A stretch of 64,000 bases of DNA from Coprococcus aceti (GTDB lineage Bacteria > Bacillota > Clostridia > Lachnospirales > Lachnospiraceae): assembly GCF_025567285.1 (NCBI RefSeq), contig NZ_JAOQJT010000001.1, positions 248,001 through 312,000 on the forward strand, given 5' to 3'. Below are positions 27,367-36,702 of this stretch, piece after piece. The position numbers and the translations under genes were made by a program. Every line of letters starts with the position of its first letter. Positions within the stretch are counted from its first letter, which is position 1. The notes below the pieces were generated by a model that was given only the letters and a program-made list of their open reading frames with translations, ran no database searches and was not told the origin of the DNA.

Positions 27367-27466
27367 GTTGCAGTTTAGTCTTTTTATATGGAAAATGAAT
27401 TGGTAATGTTGTACACTACATAGATAGGTTGTTTAATCACGGTGAAAGGAAAAGTGTAAGACAGAT

Positions 27467-28846
27467 ATGTTCAAGGAAGATACCATTGCAGCTATAACCA
27501 CCGGTATGAGTAATGCCGGAGTTGGAATAATAAGGATCAGCGGAGACAGGGCATGTGAGATAACAGACATGTTGTTCCGCGCTGCAAATAAAAACAAAAA
27601 AGCGGTAAATATGAAATCTTACACTGCTGCATTTGGTGGTGTGTATGAGGATGACAGAATGATAGATGAGGCTATACTTCTGGTCATGAAGGCTCCCCAT
27701 ACGTACACATGTGAGGATGTGTGTGAACTTCAGTGTCACGGAGGTATAGTAGTTCTCCGAAAGATACTTGATCTGGTAATAAAATGTGGTGCAAGGGCAG
27801 CCGAACCTGGAGAATTTACAAAGAGAGCATTCCTCGGTGGAAGGATAGATCTGTCACAGGCAGAATCCGTCATGGATATAATAAATGCAAAGAATGACTT
27901 TGCAGCCAGAACGTCTGTGGAGCAGCTTCAGGGAAGACTTAGGGATAAGATCATTGATATGAGAGAACAGATTCTGTACAATGTGGCGTTTATTGAATCT
28001 GCTTTGGATGATCCTGAACACTACAGTCTGGATGGTTTTCCACAAAAGTTAGAAATAATTGTGGATAACCTTGTAGATAGTGTGGATAACCTTTTGACAA
28101 CATTTGACAATGGAAAAGTGTTGTCTGAGGGAATAAATACGGTTATTGTTGGTAAACCGAATGCGGGTAAGTCTTCGCTGATGAATATGTTTGTGGGCGA
28201 AGAAAGGGCGATTGTAACAGATATGGCCGGCACAACCAGGGATACGCTCAGTGAAGTGATAAATGTAAGAGGTATAACTCTGAACATAGTTGACACTGCG
28301 GGAATAAGAGATACAGATGATGTAGTTGAGAAGATAGGTGTGGATAAGGCATTAGAGTCTGTGGATAAAGCTGATCTTGTGCTCTATGTGGTAGACAGTT
28401 CAATTGACCTGGATGAGAACGATCACAGGATCATGTCCAGAATACAGGATAAGAATGTTGTTGTGATACTCAACAAATCTGATCTGGAAAAGAAGATAGA
28501 CGAATCGAATATTAAGAAATATATAGATGCAGATATAATTCAGTTGTCAGCACTGACCGGTGATGGCAGTGAAGAATTGTATGAGCTTCTGAACAGGATG
28601 TTTTTTGAGGGTACACTGACATATAATGATCAGCTTTATATCACTAATACCCGGCACAAAAATGAACTTGTGTGCACCAAAAATGCACTGTTAAAGGTTA
28701 AAGAAAGCATAGATATGGGAATGGAGGAAGACTTTTTCTCCATTGATCTCATGGATGCGTATGAACATCTCGGTTTGATAATAGGTGAAACTGCCAGAGA
28801 TGATCTGGCTGATAAGATATTTAAGGAATTCTGTATGGGAAAATAG
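27467..28846 (+). CDS. mnmE: tRNA modification GTPase MnmE (TrmE)
   Basis: 459 residues. With MnmG it makes the 5-carboxymethylaminomethyl group on wobble uridine. The N-terminal formyl-THF-binding domain is followed by helical segments and an inserted Ras-like G domain (about 218-380: G1 GKPNAGKSSLMN, G2 TTRDT, G3 DTAG, G4 NKSD). The C-terminal end KEFCMGK is the conserved catalytic Cys motif. The first ATG gives the typical MFKEDTIAAITTGM start. Confidence 0.98.
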   Translation: MFKEDTIAAITTGMSNAGVGIIRISGDRACEITDMLFRAANKNKKAVNMKSYTAAFGGVYEDDRMIDEAILLVMKAPHTYTCEDVCELQCHGGIVVLRKILDLVIKCGARAAEPGEFTKRAFLGGRIDLSQAESVMDIINAKNDFAARTSVEQLQGRLRDKIIDMREQILYNVAFIESALDDPEHYSLDGFPQKLEIIVDNLVDSVDNLLTTFDNGKVLSEGINTVIVGKPNAGKSSLMNMFVGEERAIVTDMAGTTRDTLSEVINVRGITLNIVDTAGIRDTDDVVEKIGVDKALESVDKADLVLYVVDSSIDLDENDHRIMSRIQDKNVVVILNKSDLEKKIDESNIKKYIDADIIQLSALTGDGSEELYELLNRMFFEGTLTYNDQLYITNTRHKNELVCTKNALLKVKESIDMGMEEDFFSIDLMDAYEHLGLIIGETARDDLADKIFKEFCMGK

Positions 28847-28883
28847 ATTGCAGGATATAAGGTACTGGAAGGAGGACATTTGT

Positions 28884-30764
28884 ATGCCTGTTTTGAATGA
28901 AGAATATGATGTGGTAGTTGTGGGGGCAGGACATGCAGGATGTGAGGCAGCTCTTGCAAGTGCAAGACTTGGTCTGAATACTATTATTTTTACGGTGAGT
29001 ATGGACAGTGTGGCCATGATGCCATGTAATCCGAATGTAGGAGGAAGCTCTAAGGGACATCTGGTAAGGGAAATAGATGCACTTGGCGGAGAGATGGGCA
29101 AGAATATAGACAAGACGTATATTCAGTCAAAGATGCTCAATGCGTCTAAGGGTCCGGCGGTTCACTCTCTTCGTGCCCAGGCAGACAAGGCAAATTATTC
29201 CAGAACCATGAAGCACACCCTTGAGAATACGGATAATCTCACATTGAGACAGGCAGAGGTGTCGGAAATTATTATCGAGGATAATGTGGTTAAGGGTGTA
29301 AAGACATATTCGGGAGCAACTTATTTTGCAAAGGCTGTGGTTCTGTGTACAGGAACATACCTCAAGGCGAGATGTATATACGGAGATGTCGTATATCACA
29401 CCGGACCTAATGGACTTATGGCAGCTAATTATTTGTCAGATTCCATGAAGAATGCAGGGATAGAGATAAGAAGATTTAAGACGGGAACCCCTGCCAGACT
29501 GGATAAAAGAACGATAGATTTTTCTCAGATGGAGGAACAGAAGGGCGATGAGAAGATAGTTCCATTCTCATTTACAAATACTGAGGCGGATATAAGACGT
29601 GATCAAATATCATGCTGGCTCTGTTACACAAATGAGAAGACACATGAGATAATCAGAGATAATATAGACAGATCACCTCTGTTTTCAGGCGTGATCGAGG
29701 GTACAGGACCAAGATACTGCCCTTCCATTGAGGATAAGGTTACGAAATTCCCTGATAAGACCAGACATCAGATATTTATTGAGCCTGAGGGTGAATATAC
29801 GAATGAGATGTATATGGGTGGAATGAGCAGCTCTCTTCCTGAGGACGTTCAGTATGAGATGATACACAGCATGAAGGGACTGGAGAATGCAAAGATAATA
29901 AGGAATGCTTATGCCATCGAGTATGATTGTATAAATGCCATTAACTTAAAACCTTCTCTGGAGTTTAAGAGTGTATCAGGACTTTTTGGTGCCGGCCAGA
30001 TAAATGGAAGTTCAGGATATGAGGAGGCTGCAGCCCAGGGTATAATGGCAGGAATCAATGCTGCCAGAAAAGTACAGGGCAAAGAAGCGGTGGTTCTTGA
30101 CAGATCACAGGCATATATAGGAGTTCTTATAGATGATCTTGTCACAAAAGAGACATCGGAGCCATACAGAATGATGACATCCAGAGCTGAGTACAGACTT
30201 CTTCTCAGACAGGATAACGCTGATCTGAGACTCACGGAGATCGGACATGAGATCGGTCTTATAGATGACAAGAGATATGCTGCATTTACAAAGAAGAGAC
30301 AACAGATAATGGATGAGATACAGAGACTTGAGAGCACCATGGTTGGAGCAAATTCAACCATACAGAAGTTCCTTGAGAATCTTGGAAGTACAGGACTTAA
30401 GACTGCTGCATCTCTTGCAGAACTTATAAGAAGACCGGAACTGTCATATGAGGCGATTGATCCAATAGATGAGGGAAGAACCAAACTTCCGGATGATGTT
30501 ATAGAACAGATAAATATAACCATAAAATATCAGGGATATATAGACAGACAGAATCAGCAGGTAAATCAGTTTAAGAAGCTGGAGAAGAAAAAGCTGCCGG
30601 CAGATATTGACTATAATGATATATCAAATCTCAGAATCGAGGCCAGACAGAAGCTGTCTCTCATCAGACCTGAAAATATTGGACAGGCGTCAAGAATATC
30701 AGGAGTTTCTCCGGCTGATATATCAGTATTGCTGGTGTATCTCAAGATGAAGGGTAGAGACTAA
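28884..30764 (+). CDS. mnmG: tRNA uridine-34 modification enzyme MnmG (GidA)
   Basis: 626 residues from ATG at 28884, chosen because GGAAGGAGG lies just upstream and the protein then starts MPVLNEEYDVVVVGAGHAGCEA. This is the FAD-binding partner of MnmE. The dinucleotide-binding GAGHAGCEAALASARLG, the signature PNVGGSSKGHLVREIDALGG and the C-terminal helical domain (ASRISGVSPADISVLLVYLK) are all present. The gene follows mnmE by 37 bp. Confidence 0.98.
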   Translation: MPVLNEEYDVVVVGAGHAGCEAALASARLGLNTIIFTVSMDSVAMMPCNPNVGGSSKGHLVREIDALGGEMGKNIDKTYIQSKMLNASKGPAVHSLRAQADKANYSRTMKHTLENTDNLTLRQAEVSEIIIEDNVVKGVKTYSGATYFAKAVVLCTGTYLKARCIYGDVVYHTGPNGLMAANYLSDSMKNAGIEIRRFKTGTPARLDKRTIDFSQMEEQKGDEKIVPFSFTNTEADIRRDQISCWLCYTNEKTHEIIRDNIDRSPLFSGVIEGTGPRYCPSIEDKVTKFPDKTRHQIFIEPEGEYTNEMYMGGMSSSLPEDVQYEMIHSMKGLENAKIIRNAYAIEYDCINAINLKPSLEFKSVSGLFGAGQINGSSGYEEAAAQGIMAGINAARKVQGKEAVVLDRSQAYIGVLIDDLVTKETSEPYRMMTSRAEYRLLLRQDNADLRLTEIGHEIGLIDDKRYAAFTKKRQQIMDEIQRLESTMVGANSTIQKFLENLGSTGLKTAASLAELIRRPELSYEAIDPIDEGRTKLPDDVIEQINITIKYQGYIDRQNQQVNQFKKLEKKKLPADIDYNDISNLRIEARQKLSLIRPENIGQASRISGVSPADISVLLVYLKMKGRD

Positions 30765-30809
30765 ACTGGTATAGAAGTTATTCAGAATAATTTGTTGAAG
30801 GAGAACAAT

Positions 30810-31517
30810 ATGGACAGATTAAATTCCATAACAAAACAGTTTGGTCTGGAATTGAGTGATAAGCAGATAGAACAATTTTCAAAATATTATGATATTCTGG
30901 TTGAGTGGAATAAGGTAATGAATCTTACAGCCATAACTGAAAAGGAAGATGTAATAATAAAGCATTTTGCTGACAGTCTGCTTCTTTCAAAGTATAAAGA
31001 TCTTCATGAGAATATTGACGTTATAGATGTTGGTACAGGTGCAGGATTTCCGGGAATTCCTCTGAAGATTGCTTTTCCAGAGCTGAATATAACACTTATG
31101 GATTCGTTGAATAAGAGATTAAAGTTCCTCGATGAAGTTATAGATGAACTTGGACTGCAGGATATCCACACTGTTCATTCAAGAGCAGAGGATGGAGGCA
31201 GAGATGAGATGCATAGAGAAAAATATGATCTGGCTGTATCCAGGGCAGTTGCCAATCTTGCAACTCTGTCGGAATGGTGTATTCCATTTGTCAAGCCGGG
31301 TGGATATTTTGTATCTTATAAGTCAAATGCTTTGCCGGAAGAGATGCGGGATGGAAAGAAAGCAATCAGGATTCTTGGGGGACAGGTCGAGAACATATTT
31401 AATACGAATATACCGGAGACCAATAACCAGAGAAGCTTTGTGTTTGTAAAGAAGATTGCAAATACAGACAACAAGTACCCGAGAAAAGCGGGAGCTGCTA
31501 AAAAGCCAATAGCATAA
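30810..31517 (+). CDS. rsmG: 16S rRNA m7G527 methyltransferase RsmG (GidB)
   Basis: 235 residues from ATG at 30810, with GAAGGAG before it (an upstream ATG at 30792 lacks this). It methylates G527 of 16S rRNA. The SAM-binding loop DVGTGAGFPGIPLKI and SRAVANLATLSEW are family hallmarks. The last gene of the mnmE-mnmG-rsmG unit, followed by a bidirectional terminator. Confidence 0.97.
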   Translation: MDRLNSITKQFGLELSDKQIEQFSKYYDILVEWNKVMNLTAITEKEDVIIKHFADSLLLSKYKDLHENIDVIDVGTGAGFPGIPLKIAFPELNITLMDSLNKRLKFLDEVIDELGLQDIHTVHSRAEDGGRDEMHREKYDLAVSRAVANLATLSEWCIPFVKPGGYFVSYKSNALPEEMRDGKKAIRILGGQVENIFNTNIPETNNQRSFVFVKKIANTDNKYPRKAGAAKKPIA

Positions 31518-31520
31518 AAA

Positions 31521-31555
31521 AATAAAACAGCCTCAAATGGCTGTTTTATTTTTTA
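31521..31555. terminator. Bidirectional terminator between rsmG and the exonuclease gene
   Basis: Twelve-bp perfect stem AATAAAACAGCC ... GGCTGTTTTATT with a six-base loop, flanked by A/T runs on both sides. It can serve the convergent genes on either strand. Confidence 0.9.
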
Positions 31556-32515
31556 GTTTGAAGATTTCATATGTCTTTTTTCTTTTCTTTTTTCACGAAT
31601 ATCTTCCTGTTTTTGTTTAATTGCCTCTATACCCTGTTTGTCGATAGGTTTTATTGTCTTGTGAACATAATAGTTATTGTTTACAGATTTGAATTTTATC
31701 TTGCCACAAAAATAACCATGCATCCAGCATTTTCCAACACACATGTACGATGATGGACTATTTGCAAACCAGTCAATATGTGTCTTGACCTTCTTGCTGC
31801 ATTTGTAACAACGAATCTGAGTTACTTTTTCATCATCCAGTGCTGCATGTTTATTTCTGAAACCCCTTGAGATATATTCGTACTGGTTATTATGAGATAC
31901 TTCAATCTCTTCTTCTTTATTCTTAGGTGTTATATAGAGATCAAAGCTGTAAAGCTGATTTATATTCTTGGCTTTCATCTCTTTCATAACAAGTGCGGTG
32001 TATCTTGCATCGTTGAGAGCTGTGTGAAATGGTTCATTTTCCGGAATATTCATCTCACTGACCGCTTTTTCAAGTTTACTCATACTCTGAGGTATTCCTG
32101 AGGTATTCGTAACGCTTGCATATATACTTTGGAGATTCAGAAACTTAAGTGGCCTAGGAAGCTTGTCCATATAATAAAAGTCCATATTAGTCTGAAGCTC
32201 TGTGAGGTCCATAGGTCCCCATGTGCAGAATATGTAATCTTTTCCACACCAGTCAAGAAATTCTGAACAGACTTCCTTGAATCCTCTTCCGAGACTCAGG
32301 TCATCCTCATCATAGTTCAGAATTGTTCTGATCTTTGAATGTAATTTCTTATAAATTTTTGGTTTGATAAGACTTGAGTATTCGTCAATGATGTTGAGAT
32401 TCTTATCTACCTTAACGGCACCAATCTCTATAATTTCAAAAGGCATACGTGGATGTTCACCCATATGCCCATTGTAGCTTTGATTCCATTCAAGATCCAT
32501 AACAATATAATTCAT
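31553..32515 (-). CDS. DEDDh 3'-5' exonuclease (KapD/DnaQ-like) with Cys-rich C-terminus
   Basis: 320 residues from ATG at 32515, which sits eight bases after AAAGGG; the ATG at 32521 is too close to it. The DnaQ-like exonuclease fold occupies about 1-185: motif I DLEWNQ, and the HTALNDARYTALVM end with catalytic His and Asp. The last 90 residues carry paired cysteines (CYKCSKK, CVGKCWMHGYFCGK), a likely metal-binding module not seen in plain KapD proteins. The substrate (DNA or RNA) cannot be told from sequence. The gene stands alone between tRNA-Arg and rsmG. Confidence 0.85.
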   Translation of the reverse strand: MNYIVMDLEWNQSYNGHMGEHPRMPFEIIEIGAVKVDKNLNIIDEYSSLIKPKIYKKLHSKIRTILNYDEDDLSLGRGFKEVCSEFLDWCGKDYIFCTWGPMDLTELQTNMDFYYMDKLPRPLKFLNLQSIYASVTNTSGIPQSMSKLEKAVSEMNIPENEPFHTALNDARYTALVMKEMKAKNINQLYSFDLYITPKNKEEEIEVSHNNQYEYISRGFRNKHAALDDEKVTQIRCYKCSKKVKTHIDWFANSPSSYMCVGKCWMHGYFCGKIKFKSVNNNYYVHKTIKPIDKQGIEAIKQKQEDIREKRKEKRHMKSSN

Positions 32516-32553
32516 AGTCATGTCCCTTTAGAAAATTTATTAGTGAAAAATAG

Positions 32554-32627
32554 TGCACCTGACGGGATTCGAACCCACGACCTTCCGCTTAGGAGGCGGA
32601 CGCTCTATCCTGCTGAGCTACAGATGC
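32554..32627 (-). tRNA. tRNA-Arg(CCT)
   Basis: 74-nt cloverleaf. Acceptor arms GCATCTG and CAGGTGC pair with one G-U, anticodon loop CTCCTAA gives CCT, and the T-loop is GGTTCGAATCC. CCA is not encoded. Confidence 0.95.
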
Positions 32628-32639
32628 ACATCAATTATA

Positions 32640-32668
32640 AGTGTAACATTTATAGAGTTTATAGTCAA
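32640..32668 (-). promoter_or_regulatory. tRNA-Arg promoter
   Basis: Minus-strand TTGACT (32663-32668), 17-bp spacer, TACACT (32640-32645). The -35 overlaps the last codons of the DUF3881 gene. Confidence 0.7.
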
Positions 32669-33537
32669 GGATTAACTATATGCCCCTGAAGCCACACATC
32701 ACCCTTGAATCTTCTTCCCGGAGCAGGTTCACCCAGAAGATGGTTTTTGTTGATCGCTACGGTAAATGTCAGATCATTGCTTTCTACATCAATCAGATAT
32801 ATCGATTCATTTGTATAGCTGTTGGTTGTCTCGATATATGATGTGATAGTTCCTATAACTGCGTAGTGATCAGTCTCAATACCGACAGGCATGAAGCTTG
32901 ATTTCACTATGGACAGAACATCCTCTTTGTGAGTCCTTCTTCCAATGGTGTTATAGGTGTCCATATCTTCAAGAGTAAGACTTTCTATTGCGTCCGGATC
33001 ACCCTTCTTTGCAGCCTCGATGAGTTTACTTCTCTTTGCATTGCCGTAGGATGTATTTTTATCACTGTGATCATCCACATCAAGAATGATCATACCATTT
33101 ACTGACAGACCGGAAAAATACGCCTTTGAAAAGTACTTGTTTGATCTGTTCATCCACAATGATTTTTCATAGTCTGCTATGTTGGTTATGAAGAAAATAA
33201 GAGTCATTCCAAGACTGAAATCACTGCTAACACCGGCATATGCTCTCTTGTCAGAATATTTCTCAACGTATATATTTTCGTCATCGGTCAAAAGCTTTGA
33301 TGTGACGTAAGGAAAATAATACTCAATGGATATTGAGCCATCCTTTGACATTTCACCTACAAGCGATATTCCAAATCTCTCCCCAAAGTCTTTGCTGAAT
33401 TGTACAAGACAGGTGTCAGCACTTATAGTTGATATAAATTTCCTGTCAGGCGATTCAAGAATCTGCCTGTATATAGGTTCAAGCTGCTGTCTGTTTTTTA
33501 TGTTAGTAAAGCCTATAGATGGAAGAAAACTATGCAT
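32665..33537 (-). CDS. DUF3881-like protein of unknown function
   Basis: 290 residues, no signal or membrane segment. The start MHSFLPSIGFTNIKNRQQLEPIY matches my memory of DUF3881, a Lachnospiraceae-restricted cytosolic family without known function. GGGAGGTG lies ahead of the ATG. It contains a conserved-looking helix (AAKKGDPDAIESLTLEDMDTY) and a beta-rich C-terminal domain. It lies 38 bp after serS and is probably co-transcribed. Confidence is good for coding, moderate for the family. Confidence 0.75.
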   Translation of the reverse strand: MHSFLPSIGFTNIKNRQQLEPIYRQILESPDRKFISTISADTCLVQFSKDFGERFGISLVGEMSKDGSISIEYYFPYVTSKLLTDDENIYVEKYSDKRAYAGVSSDFSLGMTLIFFITNIADYEKSLWMNRSNKYFSKAYFSGLSVNGMIILDVDDHSDKNTSYGNAKRSKLIEAAKKGDPDAIESLTLEDMDTYNTIGRRTHKEDVLSIVKSSFMPVGIETDHYAVIGTITSYIETTNSYTNESIYLIDVESNDLTFTVAINKNHLLGEPAPGRRFKGDVWLQGHIVNP

Positions 33538-33575
33538 TCCGACACCTCCCTTGTTGTATGTTTTTATTTATATTA

Positions 33576-34868
33576 TTACTTTCCTGTCTTCTCAAGATAC
33601 TCTTTTCCACCCATGTATGGACGAAGCTTCTCTGGAATTCTGACTCTTCCGTCAGCCTGGAGATTGTTCTCAAGGAAAGCGATAAGCATTCTTGGTGGAG
33701 CAACAACTGTATTGTTGAGTGTATGAGCGAGATACTTCTTGCCATCCTCGCCCTTTACTCTGATCTGAAGTCTTCTTGCCTGTGCATCGCCAAGGTTTGA
33801 ACAGCTTCCAACCTCGAAGTATTTCTTCTGACGAGGTGACCATGCCTCAACATCTACAGACTTAACCTTGAGATCTGCAAGATCTCCAGAACAACACTCA
33901 AGTGTTCTTACAGGGATATCCATTGATCTGAAGAGATCAACTGTGTTCTGCCACAGCTTGTCAAACCACATCTTGCTGTCCTCAGGCTTACATACAACGA
34001 TCATTTCCTGCTTCTCAAACTGATGGATTCTGTATACACCTCTCTCCTCAATTCCGTGAGCACCCTTCTCTTTTCTGAAGCAAGGTGAGTAGCTTGTAAG
34101 AGTCTTTGGAAGCTCATCCTCAGGAATGATAGTGTCGATGAACTTACCGATCATTGAGTGCTCTGAAGTTCCGATGAGATACAGATCCTCACCCTCAATC
34201 TTATACATCATGGCATCCATCTCAGCAAAGCTCATAACACCTGTGACAACGTTGCTTCTGATCATGAAAGGTGGAATACAATATGTGAATCCTCTGTCTA
34301 TCATGAAATCTCTTGCGTATGAGATAATAGCAGAGTGAAGTCTTGCTATGTCGCCCATGAGATAGTAGAAGCCGTTTCCTGCAACTTTTCTTGCTGAATC
34401 GAGGTCAATTCCTCCAAGTGCCTCCATGATATCTGCATGATAAGGAATCTCAAAGTCAGGAACAACAGGCTCACCATACTTCTGAACCTCTACATTCTCT
34501 GAGTCATCCTTTCCTATAGGAACTGATGGATCAATGATGTTAGGAATTATCATCATGATCTTCTTAACCTTCTCCTTGAGCTCAGGCTCTAAAGCTTCAA
34601 GCTCCTTGAGTCTTGCTGATGTCTCAGCAACCTGCTTCTTAACTTCCTCAGCCTCTTCCTTATTTCCCTGAGCCATAAGAGCACCGATCTGCTTTGCTAT
34701 TGCATTCTTGTTTGCTCTGAGTGTATCAGCTTCCTGCTGAGCAGCGCGAGCCTGTTTGTCAAGCTCTATTACTTCATCGACAAGTGGAAGTTTGTCATTC
34801 TGGAATTTATTCTTTATATTCTGTTTTACTACGTCTGGGTTTTCTCTTAAGAATTTAATATCAATCAT
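33576..34868 (-). CDS. serS: Seryl-tRNA synthetase
   Basis: 430 residues, class II synthetase. The N-terminal long coiled-coil arm (about 30-100, DKQARAAQQEADTLRANKNAIAK) docks tRNA-Ser, and the catalytic core has motif 2 (FRKEKGAHGIEERGVYRIHQFEKQE) and motif 3 (NNTVVAPPRMLIAFLENN). TAGGAGG precedes the ATG. No T-box leader is seen upstream, unlike many Firmicute synthetase genes; the upstream region instead carries 17-bp tandem repeats. Confidence 0.98.
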   Translation of the reverse strand: MIDIKFLRENPDVVKQNIKNKFQNDKLPLVDEVIELDKQARAAQQEADTLRANKNAIAKQIGALMAQGNKEEAEEVKKQVAETSARLKELEALEPELKEKVKKIMMIIPNIIDPSVPIGKDDSENVEVQKYGEPVVPDFEIPYHADIMEALGGIDLDSARKVAGNGFYYLMGDIARLHSAIISYARDFMIDRGFTYCIPPFMIRSNVVTGVMSFAEMDAMMYKIEGEDLYLIGTSEHSMIGKFIDTIIPEDELPKTLTSYSPCFRKEKGAHGIEERGVYRIHQFEKQEMIVVCKPEDSKMWFDKLWQNTVDLFRSMDIPVRTLECCSGDLADLKVKSVDVEAWSPRQKKYFEVGSCSNLGDAQARRLQIRVKGEDGKKYLAHTLNNTVVAPPRMLIAFLENNLQADGRVRIPEKLRPYMGGKEYLEKTGK

Positions 34869-35010
34869 GATATCCTCCTATTAAATATATAAATTTATTT
34901 GAAAATATATTATAATAATGTAGCTACATAATATATTTTCATGTTTTTGTTTCTTTTTATTTTCTTGTTTATTTTATAAATCTTGTTCTTATCGTTTTAG
35001 CGATTTTACG

Positions 35011-35095
35011 TTTTATACGCTTTTTTGTTTTATACGCTTTTGTATTTTATATACTTTTGTGCTTTATACGCTTTTCTATTTTATGTGTTTCATAC
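35011..35095. repeat. Five tandem 17-bp repeats between DUF4446 and serS
   Basis: Successive units TTTTATACGCTTTTTTG, TTTTATACGCTTTTGTA, TTTTATATACTTTTGTG, CTTTATACGCTTTTCTA and a diverged TTTTATGTGTTTCATAC. They are in exact 17-bp phase within a 273-bp gene-free gap that is extremely AT-rich, and end about 140 bp upstream of serS. Confidence 0.85.
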
Positions 35096-35141
35096 ACATT
35101 TGTACGTTGCATGTTTTGTATAATATTTTTTTGAAATATGG

Positions 35142-35672
35142 TTATTTTAGTTTGTTTTCAGCTATTTCATCCTCGAGGGTTTTAGCTCGTTCAATAGCCT
35201 CTTTTTCCTCTTCTGACAGTGCAACATATGCTTCACCACCTATGATCTCTTTTGCATAGTTAAAACAGCCTTCTCTGGTATGCATACAGTTGAGTACGAC
35301 ACCATTGTTCTCTGTATCCAGAAGAGCAAGTGCAAAACTTAGATTACCACCCATTCCTTCAAATGCATTATACTTTACAAGACCAATTTTACTGACACAT
35401 GCTGAAAGATGACTCTGTATTTCCTTATGTTCCTTTGTGAGTCGCTTGGAATTGTTTTTTACAGCATCCATCTCAGCGAATCTTTTCATGATAATATCTT
35501 CAAGATCACCTGCCTGAGTTCCGCTCAACAGCCTTTTTATCTGTTTGTTTCTATTTTTAATATTGCCAATCAATATGAATAATAGTACAAACAAGGCTAT
35601 TATGAGAACCAGCATACCAATTAGTATGTAGGCAGGATCAATACCTATTTTTTGTAATATGGAACTTTCCAT
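35142..35672 (-). CDS. DUF4446-type membrane-anchored protein next to parB
   Basis: 176 residues. An N-terminal membrane helix spans about 14-37 (YILIGMLVLIIALFVLLFILIG), then a coiled-coil stretch (about 40-90) and a small conserved domain (VKYNAFEGMGGNLSFALALLDTENNGVVL). That arrangement matches DUF4446, a Firmicute family usually encoded next to parB; function is unknown. It lies 49 bp after parB and precedes the 17-bp repeat array. Confidence 0.82.
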   Translation of the reverse strand: MESSILQKIGIDPAYILIGMLVLIIALFVLLFILIGNIKNRNKQIKRLLSGTQAGDLEDIIMKRFAEMDAVKNNSKRLTKEHKEIQSHLSACVSKIGLVKYNAFEGMGGNLSFALALLDTENNGVVLNCMHTREGCFNYAKEIIGGEAYVALSEEEKEAIERAKTLEDEIAENKLK

Positions 35673-35721
35673 TATAATATTGTCCTTCCTTGATTGTGCA
35701 TATGTATGATGCAGATGGTTA

Positions 35722-36690
35722 CTACATCATTTCTTTATTGATTGAGTAAAGCATCTCTGTTATTCGGTCAAGCTCGTCCTGAGAATAGTAGTTTATCTCA
35801 ATTTTGCCTTTGTCGTTATTAGATGCCTTGATAGCTATCTTTGCACCTAAAATTGACTTTAATTTGTTCTCTATATCAGAATAGAAGACGGATAAATCCT
35901 TTTGAGGCTTCTGTTTTTCCTCTTTTTCCGGCTTTTTCTCCAGAATTGCCTTTACATATGCCTCTGTTTCTCTAACACTGAGCTTCTGATCGTATACAAT
36001 TGCAGCCGTTTCGTACTGTAATTTAGGATCTTCTATAGGAATAAGTGCTCTGGCATGTCCTGTTGATATCATATTATACATGACCATCTGTCTTACATCC
36101 TCGCAAAGCTTCAGAAGTCGGAGAGAATTGGTTATTGTTGATCTGCTTTTTGATACTCTCTCTGCAACTTCTTCCTGCTTGAGATTATATTCCGATATAA
36201 GAGCTTCGTAAGCCTCAGCTTCTTCAATTGGATTCAGATCTTCTCTCTGAATATTCTCTATAAGAGAAATCTCCATTATTTCTTTGTCAGTATAATCACG
36301 TATAACTACAGGAACTTCCTTTATTCCTGCCATTCTGGCAGCTCTCCAACGTCTTTCACCTGCAATTATCTCATAATAATCGCCTTTTTTAGTGACAATC
36401 AGAGGCTCAAGAACACCATATTTCTTAATGGAATCAGATAATTCCTGTAATGCCTCTTCATCAAACTGCTTTCTTGGCTGTGACTTATTTGGCTCAATGA
36501 GATTGATCTTAATCTTCTGTTCAACCTCTTTTACAACTTCCTTCACAACCTCTTTGGTAACTGTTTTTACCTCTTTACTTGTGTTTTCAGAGGAGTTTTG
36601 CTGATTATTTCTACTTCGGGACGGCTTTGAAGCCTCTGAAGTGCCTAAAAGGTCGTTCAAACCTCTTCCTAAACCTTTTTTCTGTGCCAT
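35722..36690 (-). CDS. parB: Chromosome-partitioning protein ParB (Spo0J)
   Basis: 322 residues. The CTPase/sulfiredoxin-like N-domain has GERRWRAARMAGI and ENIQREDLNPIEEA, the central helix-turn-helix (EEVAERVSKSRSTITNSLRLLKL) recognises parS, and the C-terminus should dimerise. There is a long polar linker after the start (about 15-65, Asn/Lys/Val/Glu-rich). GGAGGG lies ahead of the ATG. It lies 12 bp after parA. Six likely parS targets lie upstream of parA. Confidence 0.97.
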   Translation of the reverse strand: MAQKKGLGRGLNDLLGTSEASKPSRSRNNQQNSSENTSKEVKTVTKEVVKEVVKEVEQKIKINLIEPNKSQPRKQFDEEALQELSDSIKKYGVLEPLIVTKKGDYYEIIAGERRWRAARMAGIKEVPVVIRDYTDKEIMEISLIENIQREDLNPIEEAEAYEALISEYNLKQEEVAERVSKSRSTITNSLRLLKLCEDVRQMVMYNMISTGHARALIPIEDPKLQYETAAIVYDQKLSVRETEAYVKAILEKKPEKEEKQKPQKDLSVFYSDIENKLKSILGAKIAIKASNNDKGKIEINYYSQDELDRITEMLYSINKEMM

Positions 36691-36702
36691 ATTAGCCCTC
36701 CA

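Noticed and set aside
34869..35141. T-box leader for serS
   Set aside because: No AGGGTGG-type box, no specifier stem and no terminator; only AT-rich tandem repeats.
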